Source: Byssochlamys sp. IMV 00236
Taxonomy: Eukaryota > Ascomycota > Eurotiomycetes > Eurotiales > Thermoascaceae
Length of the DNA stretch: 31,319 bases
Direction of reading: 5' to 3'
Assembly: GCA_001931875.2 (NCBI GenBank)
Contig: MSJH02000684.1
Span: forward strand, 1 to 31,319
Positions 10,597 to 20,384 of this stretch are shown in pieces. Made by a program: the position numbers and the translations under genes. A model generated the notes under the pieces. That model ran no database searches. It saw only the letters and a list, made by a program, of their open reading frames with translations, and had not been told where the DNA came from. Each line of letters begins with the position of its first letter. Within the stretch, counting starts at the first letter, position 1.

Positions 10597-11099
10597 TTAT
10601 GAAAAATAATGTTTATAAAAGAAAGAGAGAGAGAGAGGATACGTAAAAATGCCCTTGAAATAAAGAAAAAGGTGTGTGTGGGGTATATCCAATTTCCTTA
10701 AAAAGCGGAAAAGGCACATGCTGTGACTGTAATCTTATGCAACAAACGAACTACTTTATCCAGCAGATGAGTTTGGCATGGTCTTTGGTGGTTTTCAAGG
10801 GAAACAAAGCCAAATAAGGAATGTATATTTTGGTAAGCTACAACAGACTAAAGAGTAAGATACAATAATGATTACTTTTACTGAATATTTCACATATGGG
10901 AAATAATATGTTTGTCATCATTTTCTTGCTTATTTTGTCATAAATCAGCGGCTAATGTACTGATGCTCTCGTTTAAATTTGTTACTAAATAAAATGCCTC
11001 GATGTTGATTTACATTTAAAAAGTCATACCTTTATCGCTCCGTTCATTTTAACTAACACGGAGTTATCACTCTAATATATATCGCTCTAACAACACTAA
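10597..11099. other. Spacer with AtuA-like promoter, no gene seen
   Basis: AT-rich DNA upstream of the leftward AtuA-like gene, with a TATAAA-like site near 10614-10619 and a short GA repeat at 10621-10636. From about 10640 to 11099 no coding frame or RNA gene was recognised. Confidence 0.45.
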
Positions 11100-11644
11100 T
11101 TACAGAAATACTGCAAAGGAACAAATCAACCTTGATGGCCTTCTTTGATTATAATGCAAGAAACGAGGATGGTAGACAGTATCTCTACTACGAGCTCCCT
11201 CAGCATTTTGCCTTTGACGGAAGGAGGAAGAAATGACACCCTCGCCAGCGAGGCTTTGCCATTGGTAGAATGTACCACTGTAGCCCCATTGCAGGAGAGA
11301 GGTACTATCTTCGTCTTTTATTGATCAGTGTCCGTGGTCCCAAGTCTTTTGAGGACATAAGAACGGTCAATGAAATTCTGTACCCAACCTTCAGAGAAGC
11401 CTGCGTGGCTCTTCACTTGGCCGAGGATGATCGTGAATGGGACAGGTGCTTTGCTGAAGCAAAATGTTTTGCTACAGGCGCAAACCTACGACGACTATTT
11501 GTTACTGCGCTGCTTCAAAGCCAGTTAAATAATCGTTTGGCGCTCTGGGAGCATTACTGCAGCGACATGTGCGATGACATTGCGAAAAGGCTGTTAAATC
11601 TTTTAGCGGATAATTTTACATCCCATATCCTTAACCAAGCTTGA
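11100..11644 (+). mobile_element. Helitron Rep/helicase fragment, degraded
   Basis: A coding-like stretch matches the segment of Helitron Rep-helicase proteins that precedes and enters the Pif1-type helicase. Recognisable pieces are FDYNARNEDGRQYLYYELP, then RGFAIGRMYHCSP, AGERYYLRLLL, GPKSFEDIRTVN, YPTFREACVALHLAEDDREW and LRRLFVTALL. An in-frame TGA at 11233-11235 sits where the family has KKW. After it the frame stays open from 11270 to a TGA at 11642-11644. The Rep nuclease part and the helicase Walker motifs are absent, so it is a fragment and cannot move by itself. It lies directly upstream of a Fanzor-like pseudogene on the same strand. The Helitron family assignment is strong; element boundaries are not resolved. 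Confidence 0.8.
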
Positions 11645-12120
11645 TAATCCCTAGTAATTAACAAAAAATTTTATAGAAGCCACTCATATCGGTGTTCTGC
11701 AATCGGTTCGTAGTTTTGCTTTTGGACGTTTCTTCTCGTGTCGAAACCGTGCAGGAAATTTACATGGCAGCTTTTCGCCAATTCAATGATTTTGTCGGTC
11801 AGGCAACAATAGATTTTCGGAAGTTAATTTTGATAACAATGAGATTTGTGCCGTCGAACTCAAGGCTAGCTTGACTTTTAGTGATGGTTTAGTCATTATA
11901 ACACTATCCGTAGTAATAAAATCAGAGGCAATGATTAAGCGTGTTAACCTTGAATGTTTGGGCTGGTTACTCACCAGTGATCTTCTTGACAGTCTGAAGG
12001 CTACTTTTAAAGTTATGGAGAAATTCACGACATCGGTGCTGTCAAGGATGCCAGTTTGGTTATTCTTGACCGCTATCAATTCCAACAAGGCTTTGGAAAT
12101 AATAAGCAAACTGGAGGACA
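11645..12120 (+). other. Unassigned coding-like stretch between Helitron fragment and Fanzor pseudogene
   Basis: Several overlapping plus-strand frames are open, mainly one from 11871 to 12212. They show protein-like composition but no motif I recognise. This may be the decayed N-terminal region of the downstream Fanzor-like gene, since the frame appears to run on into it through a frameshift near 12150-12200, or a separate insert. Confidence 0.35.
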
Positions 12121-13509
12121 TTGATAAAAAGGATATTAATGCTGTTCAAATCTTTATCAAAACAGCAAGCAAGAATTCAAGACAAGACTTTCATGCCTCT
12201 CAAATACACTGACCCTCAAGGATCAAGATACTTTTCTTTACTTCCCTTGTACAAAATCGATCCCAAGAGTTTACAGATTGATGCTCAACCTTTCTGGAAG
12301 CTTGCCAAACAATGTGACAACAAGATCAAATCAGGTCAAAAGAATGATAATGACTTAACTTTATGGTATTTTAATGCCTTTGATTTTTCAAAAATAGGCT
12401 ACAAGACACTTAAAAGCTTAACCTCACGTTCCAAGAAGTTTACGTACGTATGCTTACATGACTTTTATTTTGGGCTAAACAAATGTTGTCGTCGTAGAAA
12501 TGTGATCACTACTGATGGTTATGCTGTATCCTTCATGTTTAAGAAAACTGTTTCAATCCAAGATGAACCTAGAAGAGAACCAAAGACACCCAAGGATTTT
12601 GCTGATATCGTTGACGATGCAGAAATTTGAGCTGTTGATCCTGGTATATCGGCTATCTTTACTGCAGTTGACTCTACAGAACATGAACGTGTCCGAACAA
12701 CAAGCTTGGAAGAATACTATCATTTATGTGATTACAATCTTGCTACAAGGAGACGAAAAGAATATCAAGAGTGTCATTTAGACGAATTTAAGTATATTAG
12801 TGAATTACCTACTTTAAAAACTTCAAACTTGACCTCATTTTTACTAGCTGCCTCTACACGTCTACAAAACTATCAAAGAATCCATAACTACTATTGTCAA
12901 GATAAATGGTATGTCGCTCTCTTGCATGGCGTGTATTTTAATAACGCTGTGTATGGCATAGGTCTCAAAAGCTAAAGTTCAAGACTTATATCAACAAGCA
13001 AAAAGAAACTCAAGAAATTGTTAAAAGACCCTTTGACAACAGCAAAAAATATGACAAACCAAGCACAGCTGGCGCTAAAAACCAAAACTCAAACAAAATC
13101 AAACATGTACCTCTACCTTCTGTTGACCTCCCTTCCTCCTCTCAACGAAAGCGAATCATTGCGTTCGGAAATGGTTATTTTTATTCAAGTATGAAAGGAA
13201 AACGAGCTGCACCTACTAGACGTATTACTGAAGAAATCAAACGAAAATGCAAACAATCCAACGGAGGAGAGCGAATTTGTTTCGGTTGACGAGTACTTAA
13301 CGAGTCAGATATGTAACAAGTGCAAATCCAAACAATTAAATAATATCTCAATTACTGGATCAAAGCGAAGAGTACACTCTGTCCTCAAGTGTGAATCTTG
13401 TGGTACGGTTTGGAATCGCGATGTGAACAGTGCGTTAAATATATATGGTATCTTTGTTTACAAATCAAAACACGACAATGAAAGCCCTCCCCCTTCAAAA
13501 GACCATTAA
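12121..13509 (+). pseudogene. Fanzor (eukaryotic TnpB-like RNA-guided nuclease) pseudogene
   Basis: About 460 codons are spread over shifted frames on one strand. In order one sees a wedge-like region (RYFSLLPLYKID, then CCRRRNVITTDGYAVSFMF), RuvC-I as AVDPGISAIFTAVD just after 12630, EEYYHLCDYN and an arginine-rich helix, then IIAFGNGYFYSSMKGKRAAP (RuvC-II region), VDEYLTSQICNKC with a second pair KCESC (zinc ribbon), and WNRDVNSALNI with the last RuvC Asp. This order is that of Fanzor/TnpB proteins. Breaks are a TGA at 12628-12630, a frameshift near 12960-12975 and another near 13260-13285. The catalytic Asp positions and all four Cys are intact, so decay looks recent. Known Fanzors often ride in other transposons; here a Helitron fragment lies upstream. 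Confidence 0.78.
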
Positions 13510-13623
13510 AAGATTAACGATGCTCCCTGGATTTAATGCGCTGTCTATAACGGCAGTACATCCCTTAACGCCTCGGTAAGTATAAAATGAATAGGACGTT
13601 ATTCTTTATTCATTAGTCTTCTA

Positions 13624-13642
13624 GTTAATAAACCCTATTAAC
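13624..13642. other. Small perfect inverted repeat downstream of the Fanzor pseudogene
   Basis: GTTAATA and TATTAAC face each other across a five-base loop. It could be a hairpin near a transposon end or part of a guide-RNA region, but a 7-bp AT-rich stem can arise by chance and no Helitron-type CTRR end follows it clearly. Confidence 0.25.
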
Positions 13643-13699
13643 TCCTCCTTTGTGTCAATTTAAATACGATCAGTTTTGGCATATCATCTAGTGATATCA

Positions 13700-14000
13700 T
13701 ACATCTGCTCTAGCCATCATGATGGTTCATCGGCCAGCGCATGTCTGAGGCTTATTATGTCGTTTCCAGTAAAGTAAAAGTAACTGCTCAAGTTGGTCAG
13801 CTTCTAAAATGGCTTTACTCTCAAAAGACTCAGGAACAATAGAATGAAGGCTTCGTCCTATGAATAGAGCAACAGAGTTCTTTGTCGGAAATAGCCTCAT
13901 TGAAGAAGGCGTGGATGGCATACATAGAATCACGCTGTTTTGCCAGTCTAACCATATCAGGACAGTTGGCGCGAATGTGTTCAGGTAGGCGGAACAATAA
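13700..14000 (-). pseudogene. Degraded coding fragment of unknown family
   Basis: Reading leftward, overlapping frames are protein-like: LPEHIRANCPDMVRLAKQR, then MYAIHAFFNEAISDKEL, with a second frame open for 68 codons over 13933-13727. Switching between two frames suggests an ancient coding sequence broken by a frameshift. I do not recognise the family. Its place among transposon remnants suggests a mobile-element gene. Confidence 0.35.
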
Positions 14001-15264
14001 TAACAAGTAGTAACATGAAGATATATTTTATGCTCAAACTAGGCTAGTAAACGGAACAAAGATTAAAATCTAACAATACATACATGTTACTAGAGAACTC
14101 GCACCAGAAAGAAAGCGGGTCAGTCCGCTGGAAACCTTTTTTTTTTCGCTCTGTAGCTTTCTCCAAAACATCCAAAATCGTTATTCGCTTCTTTTTGTTT
14201 TAATCAAAGCAATACAAATGAATAAACATGTTGAATGAATAGAGATTTGCTTATTTGAAATATAAAATGAAACATGTCTCTTGTCATAGAAACTGGTAAC
14301 CAAGATACAAAGTGAGTTAATAAGAAAATGTAATCCGCACAGATCACTTTTTTACACCATAATTGCATCATTTGTCGGTCTTTGTGTAGAAAGAATAAAA
14401 CGTGTGTAGATCAAAGTGACAAAGAGTGATCGGTTGCTCCGAGACCGATAAATGACAAGTGTAACTTTCGGCTTATTGTATTCCGTTGATTTATTTAGAA
14501 AATGTTTTTTAGAAAATAAAACCGCGTCCAGGAACAATATTGAGTGAATGTAAAGAAAAACAATAAGCACAAATCTTGCCTATTATAAAAGAAACAATCA
14601 AACTAACATGGTTCATACAAGGTTTTTATATGACTATAAATAGGTCTCATGTCTTTATTTCATGCTTATATCTGAAATAAAGTAATGTTTTGAACACATA
14701 CCCAAAAAAACCCAACATTTGAAAAAGCTCAACAAAATAAAGAAATATTTCTTTATGCATAAATGAAAACTCTCATTTTTATGACCACCGCTCAATCTAG
14801 ACTCTTGCATACCTGTCATACCTTTAAAAGGTTGTCAAAGAACTTGTAAGCTTGATGCATATTTATTTACTTTCATTTAGCCTATTTTAACTCTATATCA
14901 TTTAAAAGAGCTAAGCCTTTAACAAAAGAGTTAAATGAGGCTTCTATTATTCATTGTTTGATGGACAACTTTTATGTAGACATCGCACGTGATACATTTC
15001 GAACTACACAGTTTATAAAAGGATAAATTACTGAATTTAACGTCAAAACCTGTAAACAATGCTTTGTGAAAGCTGTCTTTCCTTTTATTCTCTCGACATC
15101 GGCATATCTAAAGAAGGAAATAATGGTCTTATCTCTCGGAATGAAATACCTGTTGCACTCTAGAACAATACGCTTATAAGGAGTTACATGAGTATAGATG
15201 AAATGTCAAGTTGTATTAAGGAGATGTGTTTAACAAGCTTGGTTTTGGTAAGGATAGCAACTTG

Positions 15265-15293
15265 TATATGCGTGCGTGTGCGTGTGCGTGTGG
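15265..15293. repeat. Alternating TG/CG dinucleotide tract
   Basis: A run of alternating purine and pyrimidine (TATATGCGTGCGTGTGCGTG and so on) about 155 bases upstream of the cyclin start. Such tracts can adopt Z-DNA and are often length-variable; any role in the promoter is inference. Confidence 0.6.
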
Positions 15294-15381
15294 CATTCAA
15301 GCAAGGAGGTTTTTGTTGAACAAAAAAAAAAAATTATGAAAGGGAGACAAAATAATGACACAAGCATGGCTTTTGCATGCT

Positions 15382-15387
15382 TATAAA
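15382..15387 (+). promoter_or_regulatory. TATA box of the cyclin gene
   Basis: TATAAA lies 61 bases before the ATG at 15448 in an otherwise pyrimidine-rich leader. The match and the distance are the only support. Confidence 0.45.
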
Positions 15388-15447
15388 GATTCCTCCCTTT
15401 CTGTGTATTTTGACTCTCTTTCTTTCACTTTTTTTTATTATTAAATC

Positions 15448-16044
15448 ATGATTCAACAACCACCCACTTTTAATTTTATTATCACTCGTCCACACAATAA
15501 ACCAGCAAATACATGTACAAGGAAAGGCTTACCTTCTATCTTGATTGGTAATAGTGATTCATGAATATATTCAACATATAATAACCTTTTATCCATAGAC
15601 TTTACAGCCATGACATTATGTGATTTATTACCAGCCCACCCTAAAAACGCCAGCATACGCAGATCATTACCTGAACTCGTCTTCTTTGTTCAAAAAGTAA
15701 CTCACCAAGCTGACATCAATTGCAGAACTCTCTTAGTCGCCTTGATATACTTGCAAAGAGCTAAATCCAACTTACCAAAGAGAGCTGTTGGCAGTGACGA
15801 TACAAATCATCGCATGTTTCTTGGCGCATTATTATTAGCATCCAAATTCTTAAAAGACTCAGCCTGGACAACACACACTTTAACCAACAGAAGACTTTAC
15901 GAAATCTGTGGTGGATTATTTTCAATGAAAGAAATCTATCAACTCGAACGCGCCTTCTTAAAGTTAATTCAATACAACTGTTGGGTCGATGACCAAGACT
16001 TGAATCAATTTGTTCTCAAGCATCGACAAGATCTTTCTATTTAA
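15448..16044 (+). CDS. Pho80/Pcl-type cyclin (Pho85 cyclin family)
   Basis: Two exons (15448-15547 and 15599-16044) give 181 residues. The cyclin box covers most of the protein. Signatures are FVQKVTHQADINCRTLLVALIYLQRAK, written here only as its parts VTHQADINCRTL and ALIYLQRAK, then NHRMFLGALLLASKFLKD, and LERAFLKLIQYNCWV. These are typical of the Pcl1/Pcl2/Pcl9-like group that activates the Pho85 kinase in morphogenesis, nutrient and cell-cycle signalling. The protein is short, essentially only the cyclin fold, like other small fungal Pcl proteins. The first exon runs past its donor into a TGA, so the intron is required. The ATG at 15610 could start a shorter form lacking about 37 residues. 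Upstream there is a TATA box. Confidence 0.88.
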
Positions 16045-16999
16045 TTCATTAATTCATATGTGTATGTACATATCTTCCTTCTCTTTCTTTATTCTCTATT
16101 CTCTTGTACATAGCTCTTCTATTATTGCATTCATTGTCGATCAAATAATAAATAATTCATCTTCGGTCTGGCCATTCCGAACTTTTATTCAAACATGCGT
16201 CATCTTTATTACAGTGATTGACTCATTTCATAATGTATCGTCAGATGACCTTCTTCTGTTGGGAGTACCAAACCCACATTTTATGAACTCAGTTGTCAGG
16301 TCTATCATATATGCATGCTCTATACTTGTTTATCACTTTACTAAACACACGTTCCCCTCCTTTTTATTTCTTATCAATTCCTTTTAAGTAAATAAGGATG
16401 CATATGACTTTGTTATGTTCCAATGAATTCGTCTTTAACATGTATAAAATAAAGAACGACTGCATCTTGTTTACAAGTCAAGTGACAAAGTACAAAGCAC
16501 ATCCTTTTCACACTCTTTTTTACATGTGTAAATAGATGCTCCTGAACTCAGCAATACATTTTCAATTGTTACTCTAGAGTGAGCTTATCTTCTCTCCTGA
16601 TTTATTTAATGCAAGCGAGAAAGAATAGCACCGGTTACACTGAGTAGCCACTTTGCATCTGAAACTATTTTTAAAAGCTTAAACTTGTTTAAATTTTCTC
16701 TTGTGATAATAATAAAAAAAAAAGAGAGGTGGAAGTGTTGATGAGGTTTCGGATTGGTTCAATAAACTGCTGATATCACTAAAAATGGTTATTAGAAAAA
16801 AAAAAAGGAGGGACTATCATTTCGCTATTTGCAGATCCAAAGACTTTCTGGCTTATTATTTTCAATAGAGAGAGAAAGAGAGAGGTCAGTTATGAAGAAT
16901 ACAAAAAACTCATGTTTTGTAGCTTTTAGTAAAACTTGATAGATAATGGAAGGAAACAGTATCAAAACATTTCTGCAGGTTTTTTCAAAGAGATCTTCT
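16045..16999. other. Spacer downstream of the cyclin gene
   Basis: It holds the cyclin 3' UTR with AATAAA-like sites near 16146-16152. An open frame of 125 codons (16010-16387) is Ile/Ser/Phe-rich and has no family signature, so it is treated as chance. There are A-rich runs near 16712 and 16796, and a GA run near 16867. Confidence 0.45.
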
Positions 17000-17600
17000 T
17001 GAAAGCAGGCAATCAGGAAGAAGACAATTTCGCTATGAAGCAATTGCGCTATTCTTAACATGCCAACAACGGAGTGCTGTCAGTCATCCATACGATGACG
17101 ATCCTTTGATAAAAATTTATCAAATTGCCAATGACTACGTTGCCATGAAGGTAACGTTAGAATAAAACTTTGTAGAAACGTTGATTTTCATTTGCGACAC
17201 AAATGAAAGACTGCTGTGTTCAGTAAAAAAAAGACATTGAACACTTCCCCGGCTTGTCCAAAGCTGTTAAGCAGCTTGACCGTGGCATAAGTTTCAACAA
17301 AAAACTTAAGCGTCGATACAGAAAGCAAACAAACGACAACGACAGTGAGCCCTCTTTGGACTTGCCCCTCGAGAGCACGCTAAGGAAAGCGTAAGAATGC
17401 GACGACGAAATGATTGAAGAAGAAATGAAGTTCGTCGTCGACTTCATCAATAGCCGTCATGGAAAGATGAGATGGCAACAGTGTCTTATGGAAAGCTAAA
17501 AAAAATTACTTCAAAAAATACGCAGCAGGTGAAAGCCTGTGTGTCCAGTATGGCAAATATAAAGAAAGCACAAAAGCAAAGAGCTTAGTTTTTTGTCGCG
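17000..17600 (+). pseudogene. Broken open reading frame of unrecognised family
   Basis: Two blocks look like real former exons. The first (about 17020-17150) reads FRYEAIALFLTCQQRSAVSH, then DDDPLIKIYQIANDYVAMK, and ends at a GT. The second (17228-17507) reads KDIEHFPGLSKAVKQLDRG, ISFNKKLKRRYRKQ, then an acidic stretch, EMKFVVDFINSRHGKMRW. Three breaks are visible: TAA at 17392-17394, TAA near 17496-17498, and a frameshift after it where AAGESLCVQYGKYKESTKAK continues in another frame. Codon content is richer in G and C than the surrounding DNA. I do not recognise the family. A transposon gene or a dead host gene both fit. Confidence 0.5.
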
Positions 17601-18250
17601 TCTTATTATTTTTTTTTTAAATCAATATTAATTATCAGAAGGGTAGATATGTAGTTTTTATCGATAACGTCGAGGTGGTAATGTGCAGTATACCCAGAAA
17701 AGTAATTGCATGTATTTATTAGAATGCCAAATAAAGCTTGCAAAAGTCACTTAGCTTCAAGCTATCAGAAGCCTTGCCGATTCTCATCATCAATGCCACC
17801 TTTTACAAGAACAGTATAATTCATACATCAGGCCTGTGTCATATCTATCAACAACAGTTCTTTTCCCTTTTCGGCCTTTGTACAAAAAGTGAGTACACAT
17901 TATAATAGAGGTTCTTATGCGAGCTGAGTAGTCCTGGTGTACTTTGTATATATCTCAGAAAAAGACGTCAAGACCTGGGGCTACAACACATTCCGGGCAA
18001 TGCGATATTTACTCGTAAAAGTCATATCCAATATTGACTTAGTGAGACACCAGTTCACATATAGTTGTGTGATATTACTGTCAGAAAAGACTGTATAGGA
18101 ATGAAGACAAGGAGGGGGAGCTTTCCTGTATCATTACACTAGCCAAACCTGCGGCGGAGTCAACATCCAATCATGATGTTTCATTACTGAAAGTGAATTT
18201 CCAATTGTCTCGAGCAGCTATTTACTACTGCTATTTTGCATATAAAACAA
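17601..18250. other. Degenerate spacer upstream of VPS29
   Basis: Mostly AT-rich with one short protein-like plus-strand frame (about 17957-18091, including KTWGYNTFRAMRYLLVKVI) that ends in TAG. It may be another transposon or pseudogene scrap. The VPS29 promoter must lie in the right part; TATAAAA at 18241-18247 is only a few bases before the ATG and too close to be its TATA box. Confidence 0.4.
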
Positions 18251-18997
18251 ATGGTGGTAAAGACTTACTTGACATTACTATAAAGCAGTTCACTAACTTT
18301 TCTATTTTGGTGAAGCTTGTGTTAGCTATTGGAGACCTGCATATTCCTTACAGAACTCATGGCTTGCCTGAGAAATTTAGAAAACTCTTGGTAAATATAA
18401 CATGTGTGCGCCAGACAGAGAGATGAACTCAATAGGGATACTTTAGGTTCCTGGCAAGATTCAAAGAATATTATGTACAGGCAACTTAGTGGATAAAGAG
18501 ACTCATCAGTACTTGAGAACGATAGCTGGTGATTTAACCACAGTCAAGGGCGAGTTTGACGATGTTGATTTGCCACAGACTAAGGTGATTCAAGAAGGTG
18601 AATTCCGTATTGGTATCATTCACGGGCACCAGGTAATACCTCGAGGTGATATAGAAGCTCTGAATATTATAGCAAGACAGTTGGAAGTAGATGTGTTGTT
18701 GAGTGGTTATACGCATAAATTTGAAGCGTATGAATTTGACGGTCGATTCTTTATTAATCCTGGAAGTGCTACAGGTGCATATTCTGCTATACCCGATACA
18801 AGGTAAAAAATAATTTGTTAACCATATGAGATAAAAGCATACTAATATCTCAATCAAGTGATCCTATTCCTTCGTTTGTATTGATGGATATCCAAGGAAA
18901 CAATATCGTCACCTATGTTTATAAATTGGTTGATAATGAAGTCAAGGTGGAAAAGATTGAATATAAAAAGAGTATTCAAGATACAAAGGTGCTTTGA
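18251..18997 (+). CDS. VPS29: Retromer subunit VPS29
   Basis: Four exons (18251-18256, 18316-18390, 18447-18802, 18859-18997) give 191 residues. The first exon is only six bases, ATGGTG, followed by a GTAAAG donor. Its intron has a CTAAC branch site near 18290 and ends GAAG at 18315, restoring the standard start [13 protein letters not shown]. The protein is the metallophosphoesterase-fold scaffold of retromer, which recycles cargo from endosomes to the Golgi and plasma membrane. Visible motifs are GDLHIP (8-13), LCTGNL (36-41), [14 protein letters not shown] (86-95), [11 protein letters not shown] and NPGSATGAY. The fold resembles phosphatases, but in characterised VPS29 it acts as a binding surface for VPS35. 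Length is close to human VPS29. Confidence 0.94.
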
Positions 18998-19113
18998 TAA
19001 ACAATAGTCTTTTGTTCCTTTTTTCTCCTTTTGAACTAGCCAATTATTATAATTTAATGTGATTTTGATTATTTAAGCATTTTTCTCTCTCTCTCTCGCT
19101 CTTTTTTTTTTAA

Positions 19114-19442
19114 ATGTCATTATCCACACAACGAGAAAGGGGCTACGTTGAAGTGGCCAAGGGAAGAGAAGATCCTGCAGTAAAAATTTATTATGAACTC
19201 CATGGCAATGGACCAGAACATGTTGTTCTTATTATGGGTTTGGATTTTTGAATTTTCTACAAGACCCAAAGCAGTAACCATTCTAGTTAGGATTGAATAC
19301 AACCTGTCTTGCCTGGGAACATCAGACAAAATACTTGGCAGAGACAGGTAAATACACTGTATTGATATTTGAGAATCGTGGTATGGGATTATCAGGTAAG
19401 CACTTATAAATCCTCTTTTCTTTGCTTAATACAAACCCTCTT

Positions 19443-19473
<31 letters not shown>

Positions 19474-20260
19474 GATGCACCCAAAGGCGTATATAGGTAA
19501 AAAGAAAAAAACCGTCTACAGAAATGTTGTACCAATATTCGTAGTACTTCACAAATGGCACATGACGTGATTGACCTAATGGATCACTTTGGCTGGACAA
19601 AAAACGTTCATCTTGATGGAGTCTCTATGGGAGGCATGATTGCCCTTGAACTTGTCTCTCGATGGCCTGAGCGATTTAGCTCGCTCGTACTAACAAGCAC
19701 AACAGCAGGACGTCAGATACCAACTGTAAGTTGATCTGATGATAAAGACTTGTATAATCTAATGAATATATAACCCATAGTGGAGAGCATTAACAACTCT
19801 GCCAAGATTGATCTTTATCAAGGACCCAGCAGAAAGAATCAGTCAATCGCTTGCACTTGTGTACCCGCCCCAATGGCTCGCCGCCAAACCAACTCAGATA
19901 GAGTATGAACAGTACCAGACCAACCAGGACTTATCTCTCGCCCTTCAGTTGGCTCGCATGGATCGCAGCCGCCCACAGACATTATGGGGTAATATGGCTC
20001 AAATGGCAGCCTGTATGACCCACCATGTCTCAGAGGCTCGCTTACAAAAGATTCGTGAGACGGGTATACCGATTTTGGTCATGACGGGTACCTGGGATCA
20101 CCTCGTTAACCCCAGAAACTCTTATTACCTCGCAGATAAATTGGGTGCTGAACTCAAGGTCTTTGAAGGAGCTGGCCATGGCTTACCTGGTGAACGACAG
20201 GCCGAATACAATCAACAGATTGATGAGCATTTCACAAGGGCAATTAAGTTGCGTCGTTAA
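19114..20260 (+). CDS. Alpha/beta hydrolase fold protein
   Basis: Five exons (19114-19237, 19291-19395, 19475-19496, 19545-19725, 19781-20260) give 303 residues. It belongs to the AB_hydrolase-1 class. The oxyanion strand region LIMGLN, then CLAWEHQ, leads to FENRGMGLSDAPKG, the nucleophile elbow GVSMGG (Ser111), the acid-loop TGTWDHLVNP (Asp250) and GAGHGLPGE (His277), so the triad looks complete. The substrate cannot be told; esterase or lipase-like activity is inferred. Exon 3 is a 22-base microexon (DAPKGVYS) preceded by a CT/CA-rich tract and needed to keep frame. No signal peptide is seen. It follows VPS29 by 116 bases on the same strand. Confidence 0.9.
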
Positions 20261-20384
20261 ATTATTACATAATCAGTTATGGTACGACCAGTTCATTACG
20301 TAATAAACTGCTGTCAGTGTTCGTGAGAATCTCCTTTTTTTGCCCTTTTTCTTTTTTATATATTTCTTTTCTCTTTGTATATAT

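Larger units (their letters stand above)
14001..15447. other. Long AT-rich spacer upstream of the cyclin gene
   Basis: No gene or RNA gene was recognised. Short frames on both strands look random. The right end carries a GT-rich dinucleotide run (15265-15293), an A11 run near 15321-15331, a TATAAA at 15382-15387 about 61 bases before the cyclin ATG, and a pyrimidine-rich stretch near the start codon. Confidence 0.45.

Noticed and set aside
13545..13660. Helitron 3' end (hairpin plus CTRR)
   Set aside because: A small hairpin exists at 13624-13642, but no convincing CTRR follows at the usual distance.
14352..14570. 72-codon minus-strand frame
   Set aside because: No motif, AT-rich, random-looking composition.
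16010..16387. 125-codon open frame after the cyclin gene
   Set aside because: It overlaps the cyclin end in another frame, is rich in Ile, Ser and Phe, and shows no motif; it fits an AT-rich 3' UTR by chance.
18193..18250. Upstream ATG as the VPS29 start
   Set aside because: It would add residues absent from the family, and an intron with branch site and acceptor explains the conserved N-terminus.
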